6,689 bases of DNA, from NCBI GenBank assembly GCA_009924535.1, contig RFRI01000078.1:1-6689 (forward strand). The letters run 5' to 3'. Under the pieces are notes generated by a model. The model did no database searches. It worked only from the letters and a program-made list of their open reading frames with translations, and was not told the origin of the DNA. Positions 1-6,000 of the stretch are shown one piece after another; the first letter of the stretch is position 1; each line of letters opens with the position of its first letter. The position numbers were made by a program, and so were the translations under genes. This DNA is from Verrucomicrobiota bacterium. Lineage in GTDB: Bacteria > Verrucomicrobiota > Verrucomicrobiia > Opitutales > UBA953.

Positions 1-2
1 CG

Positions 3-3000
3 GGCGCCTTCACGAGCCGCATGGCCGCGGGCGGCAACCTGACCCTGACCGGCGTCAACGGCTACTCCGGCGCGACCAACGTCGCCTCCGGCACGCTGAC
101 CATCGGCGCGGCTTCGGCCTGGGCCAACTCGACGAGCGTCGTGCTCGGCAGCGTCGGCAACTCCGCCACGCTCGAGCTCAACGGCTTCAGCAAGACCTTC
201 ACGAACCTCGCGACGGCCGGCACGGCCGCCAACCAGACGATCCTGAACAGCGCGGTCGGTACCGCGACGCTGACCTTCTCCGGCGGCGGTACGGTCTCCT
301 TCGGCGGCGCCTTCGTCGAATCGGCCAGCAACACCCGTATCGGCATCGCCTACACCGGCGGCGGCACCCTCAGCTTCGCCAACACCAATACCTACACCGG
401 CGGCACGGTCATCGCCAACGGCACCGCGCGCCTTGGCGCGAACAACGCCTTCTCGACGGGGGCCCTGACCCTCGGCGGCAACGCGACGGTCGGCATCCTC
501 GACCTCAACGGCTTCACGCAGACCGTCAGCTCCTTCGCCACCGGCGTCGGCTCGACGGCTTCGGCCCAGATCATCGGCAACACCAGCACCACCGCCGACG
601 CGGTCTTCAATTACGCCGGCGGCGCCACGGTCTTCGGCAGCACCATCCAGGACGCCATCGCCACCGTCGGTTCCCGCAAGACGAGCCTGACGCTCTCGGG
701 CGTCGGCGCCGTCACCCTCACGGGCGCGAACACCTACTCCGGCGCGACGAACATCGGCGCGACCGCGACCCTCCAGATCGGCAACTTCGGCACGACCGGC
801 GCGGCCGGTACCGGCGCCCTCGTCAATGCGGGCTCGTTGATCTTCGCCCGCTCCGACGCTTACGCCCTCTCGGCGGCCAACGTCATCAGCGGTCCGGGCG
901 CCATCGTCCTCGGCAGCTCCGGCACGGTCAGTTCCGCCGCGGCGAACACGCTCAATTCCACGGGCATCCTTTACTACGGTTCCGCCAACGGCGCGACCGT
1001 CGTCAGCGGCCTCGACCTCACCAACGGCGCCGGCACGGTCGGCGGCCTCGTCGTCCGTACCAAGGGCGCGATCGCGAACACCCTCGCCATCGGCTCCGGC
1101 CAGACCCTCCTGGTCCGCGGCAACGTCACCATCGGCTACGCTTCCGGCGCGGTCACCGACACCCGCCTCGCCGTCACCGGCGGCGGCACGCTGTCCATCG
1201 GCGGCGTCGGCAATTCGAGCAAGTACAACGTCCAGATCGGCGGCAATACCTCCACCTACGACGGCTTCTCCAACAAGGCCTACCTCGATCTCAGCGGCCT
1301 GGCGGTCTTCTACGCCAACCTCGCGACCGGCACGTTCCGCGTCGGCGACGCCTCGACCACCAACGGCGGCGGCGGCACGGGCGGCGGCGGTTCGACGATC
1401 CTCTTCGCCCCGGTCAGCACGGTCATCGCGAACGACATCTCGACCAACTCCCCGATCGGCGTCGACGAATCCATCCGCCTCGGCACGACCTCCAACACCT
1501 GGTGGACCGATACCGTCAACTTCGGCGGCGATCGCGCCGGCCTGAGCATCAGCTTCCTCGCGAGCACGGGTTCCTTCACGCTCCGTAACCGCCTGGGTAC
1601 GGGACGTTCGACCCTGAACATCGCGAACGTGGCCTCCACCACGGGTTACGCCCCGGTCATCAACTTCGACCTGACCGGTCACCCGACGGACATGCTCGTC
1701 AGCACCCTGACCGTCGGCGCGCGTACCGCCACCACCGGTGGCCTGACGACCGCGACCCTGTCGATGGACATGGGCACCTTCGACGCGAGCACGGTCATGA
1801 TCGCCAACCGCGCGAGCAACGACACCAACGCCACGACGGGAACCGTGAACCTCGGCGGCACCTTGGCCTTCAATGTCGGCGTCGCCGGCATGACGATCGG
1901 CAACAGCACCGTCACGACCGCCGGCGGCGGCACCGTCGTCGCGGCCGTCAACGTCACCGGCACCCCGACCCTCACCATCCTCGGCCCGATCACCCTCGGC
2001 GCTTCCAGCAACGCGAACGGCCTGGTGACCACGTCCCTCGCGCTCAACGGCGGCACGCTCGACGTCCGCGGTAACATCGTGAAGGGCACCGGCGCCGGTT
2101 CCGGCTCGGTCACTTCGACCCTGACGGTCGACAACGCCACGCTGAACCTCAACGGCTTCGTCATCGGCGCCGCGGCCCGTCCGATCAACACGCTCAACCT
2201 CCGCTCCGGCACGATCCGCAACGTCGGCGAAATCAACGGCGGCCTCGGCTTCGCGAAGACCGCGGGCGTCGTCTCCGGCAACAACACGCTCATCCTCGAA
2301 GGCATCAACTCCTTCTCGGGCAACTTCACCATCTCGGCCGGCACGGTCCAGGTAGGCACGGGCTCGACCACGGGTACGCTGGGCACCACGTCCGTCATCA
2401 ACAACGCGGCGCTGGTCATCAACCGCTCCAACGCCTACGCCGTGGCCAATACGATCTCGGGCTCGGGCACCCTCGCGGTGAGCGGCACGGGCGCGATCAC
2501 CCTCTCGGGCAACAACAGCTACGCCGGCGCGACCACGATCTCCGCCGGTCTCGTCAGCCTCGCCCACGCCAACGCCCTCGGCGGCGTCGGCGCCGGCACG
2601 AGCGTCGCCTCGGGCGCTTCCCTTGAACTCCAGGGCGGCATCACCGTCGGCGCGGAAGCGCTGGCGATCTCCGGCACGGGCAACGCCTCCAACGGCGCGC
2701 TGCGTAACTTCACCGGCGCGAACACCTTCGGCGGCACCGTCACCCTCGGCGGCGCGACCACCATCCAGTCCGACGCGGGTACGCTGACGCTCAATAACGC
2801 CACGGCGATCGTGGCGGACGTGAACGACGTCACCTTCACGGGCGCGGGCAACACCGTCGTCTCCGGCGCCATCACCGGCACCACGACCGGCCTCACCAAG
2901 ACCGGTAACGGCAAGCTCACCCTCGGCGGCAACAGCACCTTCCAGGGCGCGGTCAACGTCAACGCGGGCACGGTCAGCGTCAACGGCGCCAACGGCCTCG

Positions 3001-6000
3001 GCGACGCGACTTCCGGCACGGTCGTCGCTTCCGGCGCCTCCCTCGAGCTCCAGGGCAACGTCAGCGTCGCCTCCGAACCGCTCAGCCTCACCGGCACGGG
3101 CTTCGGCGCCGCCGGCGCCCTCCGCAATCTCAGCGGCAACAATACCTTCGGCGGTCCGGTCACGCTCTCCGGCGACAGCTCCGTCCAGTCCGACGCGGGC
3201 ACGCTCACGCTCTCCGGCAATGTCACCGCCGGCGTCCGCACCCTCACCATCGCCGGCGCGAGCAACACGTCGGTCACCGGCGTGATGTCCGGCGGCATGG
3301 CCGCCGCCCTCGTCAAGAACGGCGCGGGCACGCTGACCCTCGCGGGCAGCAGCACCTTGTTCAACGGCGCGACGACGATCAACGCGGGCAGCGTCGCCAT
3401 CGGCGCGGTCGATGTCCTCTCCGACGTCGCCCTCGTCAACGTCAACGGCGGCAGCCTGAACGTCGGCACCTTCGACGAAGCCGTCGGCACGGTCCGCCTG
3501 ACTTCCGGCTCGATCCTCGGTACGACCGGCAGCCTCTCCTCCAGCTTGGCGGACTTCGACGTCCGCAGCGGCACGATCTCCGGCAAGCTCGCCGGCGCTT
3601 CCGGCCTCATCAAGACCACCTCCGGAACGGTCGTCCTCTCGGGCGCCAATACCTTCTCCGGACCGGTGTCCGTCAACGCGGGCGTCCTTTCCTTCACCAG
3701 CGGACCTAACCTCGGCGACGCTTCCGGCTCCAACGTCGTGACGGTCAACGGCGGCACCCTCCGCTACGCGGGCGCCTCGGCGGCCTCGGCCAGCCAGAAC
3801 TTCGCCGTCAGCAACGTCGGCGGCACGATCGAAGCGGCCAGCAAGACCGGCACGCTCACGTTGAGCAGCGGACTGACCGGCACCACCGGCATCCTCACCA
3901 AGACCGGCGCCGGCACGGTGACCGTCGCTAACACCGCCGACCTCGGTACGGGCGGCGTCGTGGTCGCGCAGGGCGTCCTGAACGCCGGCTTCGCGTCCAG
4001 CGGCCTCGGCTCGCTCAACGTCGCCTCCGGCGCGACCCTCAACCTGTACGACAGCACCACGGTCACGACTTCGGGCGTGGCGATGACGATGGCCAACGGT
4101 TCGGCCCTCGGCTTCGACCTCAATGCTCCGGGCGTGAGCGACAAGCTCGTCCTCAATGGCACGCCCGCGCTGTCCGGCATCATCTCGCTCAACCTGAACA
4201 ACCTCGGCAGTCTCGCCGTCGGCACCTACGACCTGATCACCGACGCCAGCGGCAGCCTCGCCGGCGCCACGTGGATCCTCGGCAACGCCCCGACGACCCT
4301 CAACTACCGTATCACCCTCGAGAGCGGCAGCACGATCCTGCGTGTGCAGGCCAGCCAGATCACCACCGCCTTCTTCAACGGCGACCAGGGCAACTCGCTC
4401 CTTGCGAATAACGCCGGTAACACCAACTGGGCCACCGACGCCTCCGGCGCGAACGACACCGGCGTGCTTCCGCTCCTGACCGATGCGCTGGTCTTCGGTA
4501 CCGCCAACGTCACCGCCGGCGCCAAGAACCTGACCCTCGACGGCGACCTCTCCGTCGACAGCCTCATCTTCAACGCCCTCACCGGCGTGCCCTCGATCGC
4601 CATTGCTCAGGGTACCGCGGGTACCCTGACGCTCACCCCGGGTAGCTCCGCCAACGGCATCGCCGTCAACACGGATGCGGGTGCCATTACCATCTCGGCT
4701 CCGCTCGTTGCCGCGGGTGCGCAGACCTGGAAGGTCGTCGGCACGGGTACGAACGGCTCCTCGCTGGCCCTCACCGGCCCCGTCACCTTCGCCGGCCCGA
4801 TCACCAAGATCGGCGCGGGCACGCTCACGCTTTCCGGTGCCAACACCGGTGCGGGCGGCCTGAACTTCACGGACGGCACGCTCAACCTCGGTTCCGCCAG
4901 CGCCGTCGGCAGCGGCCTCTTCCAACTCGGCACCGGCGTGACGATCAACAACGTCGCCGGCGCGGCCGTGACGCTCGCCGCTTCCAATGCGATGGTCTGG
5001 AAGCAGGGCTTCACCGTCTCCGGCAACAACTTGTCCTTCGGTAACGGCGCGGTCAGCCTGACCGACAACGCCACGATCAACGCCGCGTCCCTCAGCCTCA
5101 CCGGCGCGGGCCTCAACTCGAACACGACGGTCACCCTCCCGGTCAACGGCACCTCCGTGCTCACGATGGGCATGCCGGTCACCGGCGCGAACATCCCGGC
5201 TTCCACGAAGGTCTTCTCCGTCTCCAACACGACGACCTTCCTGCTGACCTCCGCGGCCACCGCCACGGCGACCAACCAGACCCTCACCGCCTATCCGACT
5301 TACACCGTCGACGGCATCCTCTCCGACGGCGGCGCGGGCCTCACGCTCACCAAGACCGGCGCGGGCTTCCTCGCCCTCGGCGGCATCAACACCTTCGGCG
5401 GCGCCGGCAAGACCGTCGACATCCAGGGCGGCCTCCTGAGCGTCAATTCCGACGCGGCCCTCGGCGACGCGGCCAACACGGTCACGATCTCCGCCACCGG
5501 CACCGAAAACACCGGCTTCCGCGCGACGGAATCCTTCTCCTCGGCCCGTACGTTCAACCTGAACGCCGTCAGCGACGCCTTCACGGTCACCACCGGGAAG
5601 ACCCTCACGCTGACCTCGCCGTTCAGCTTCGGCGCCCTCACCAACGGCCTCTTCAAGAACGAAGCGGGTACGCTCGTCCTCTCCGCCAACAACAGCGCCT
5701 GGACCGGCGGCCTGACCGTCAACGCCGGCGTCGTCCGCCTCACCTCCGCCAACGCGGCGGGCACGGGCGCGATCTCCGTCTCGCCGGGCTCGACCAACAT
5801 GGGCACGGCCCTCCAGCTCTCGGGCGGCTTCACCTGGTCCAATCCGATCACGCTCCAGGCTTCGGGCGCCCAGATCAACGGCGGCGTCAACTTCGGCGGC
5901 CAGCTCCAGAGCCTCGCCGGCACCAACTACGTGACGGGCCTGATCACCATGCCGTACGGCGCGGTCATCGGTTCCACCGAGGCGGGCAGCACGCTGAACC

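Noticed and set aside
21..23. ATG as the true translation start
   Set aside because: The frame is open to the left edge, there is no Shine-Dalgarno sequence or signal peptide after it, and it sits within a repeat unit.
1365..1391. Calcium-binding RTX nonapeptides suggested by the Gly-rich tract
   Set aside because: The tract lacks the aspartates of GGxGxDxxx repeats and is not repeated in tandem, so it is better read as a flexible linker.
2496..3332. Repeated DNA as a possible CRISPR array or mobile element
   Set aside because: The repetition follows the codon frame with synonymous differences and a period of about 420 bp. There are no constant short direct repeats with unique spacers and no terminal inverted repeats or transposase.
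2519..3757. Antisense ORF of 412 codons, and other long minus-strand ORFs (e.g. 1679-2431, 4607-5287, 5300-5926)
   Set aside because: All lie opposite the PATR reading frame. The strong bias to C- or G-ending codons removes stops from antisense frames. Their translations are rich in Pro, Val, Arg and Ala with no recognisable domain, and I see no supporting start signals.
4675..4863. 62-codon + strand ORF in another frame
   Set aside because: It is rich in Arg, Pro and Ser, overlaps the main frame completely, has no ribosome binding site, and is a by-product of GC-rich DNA.
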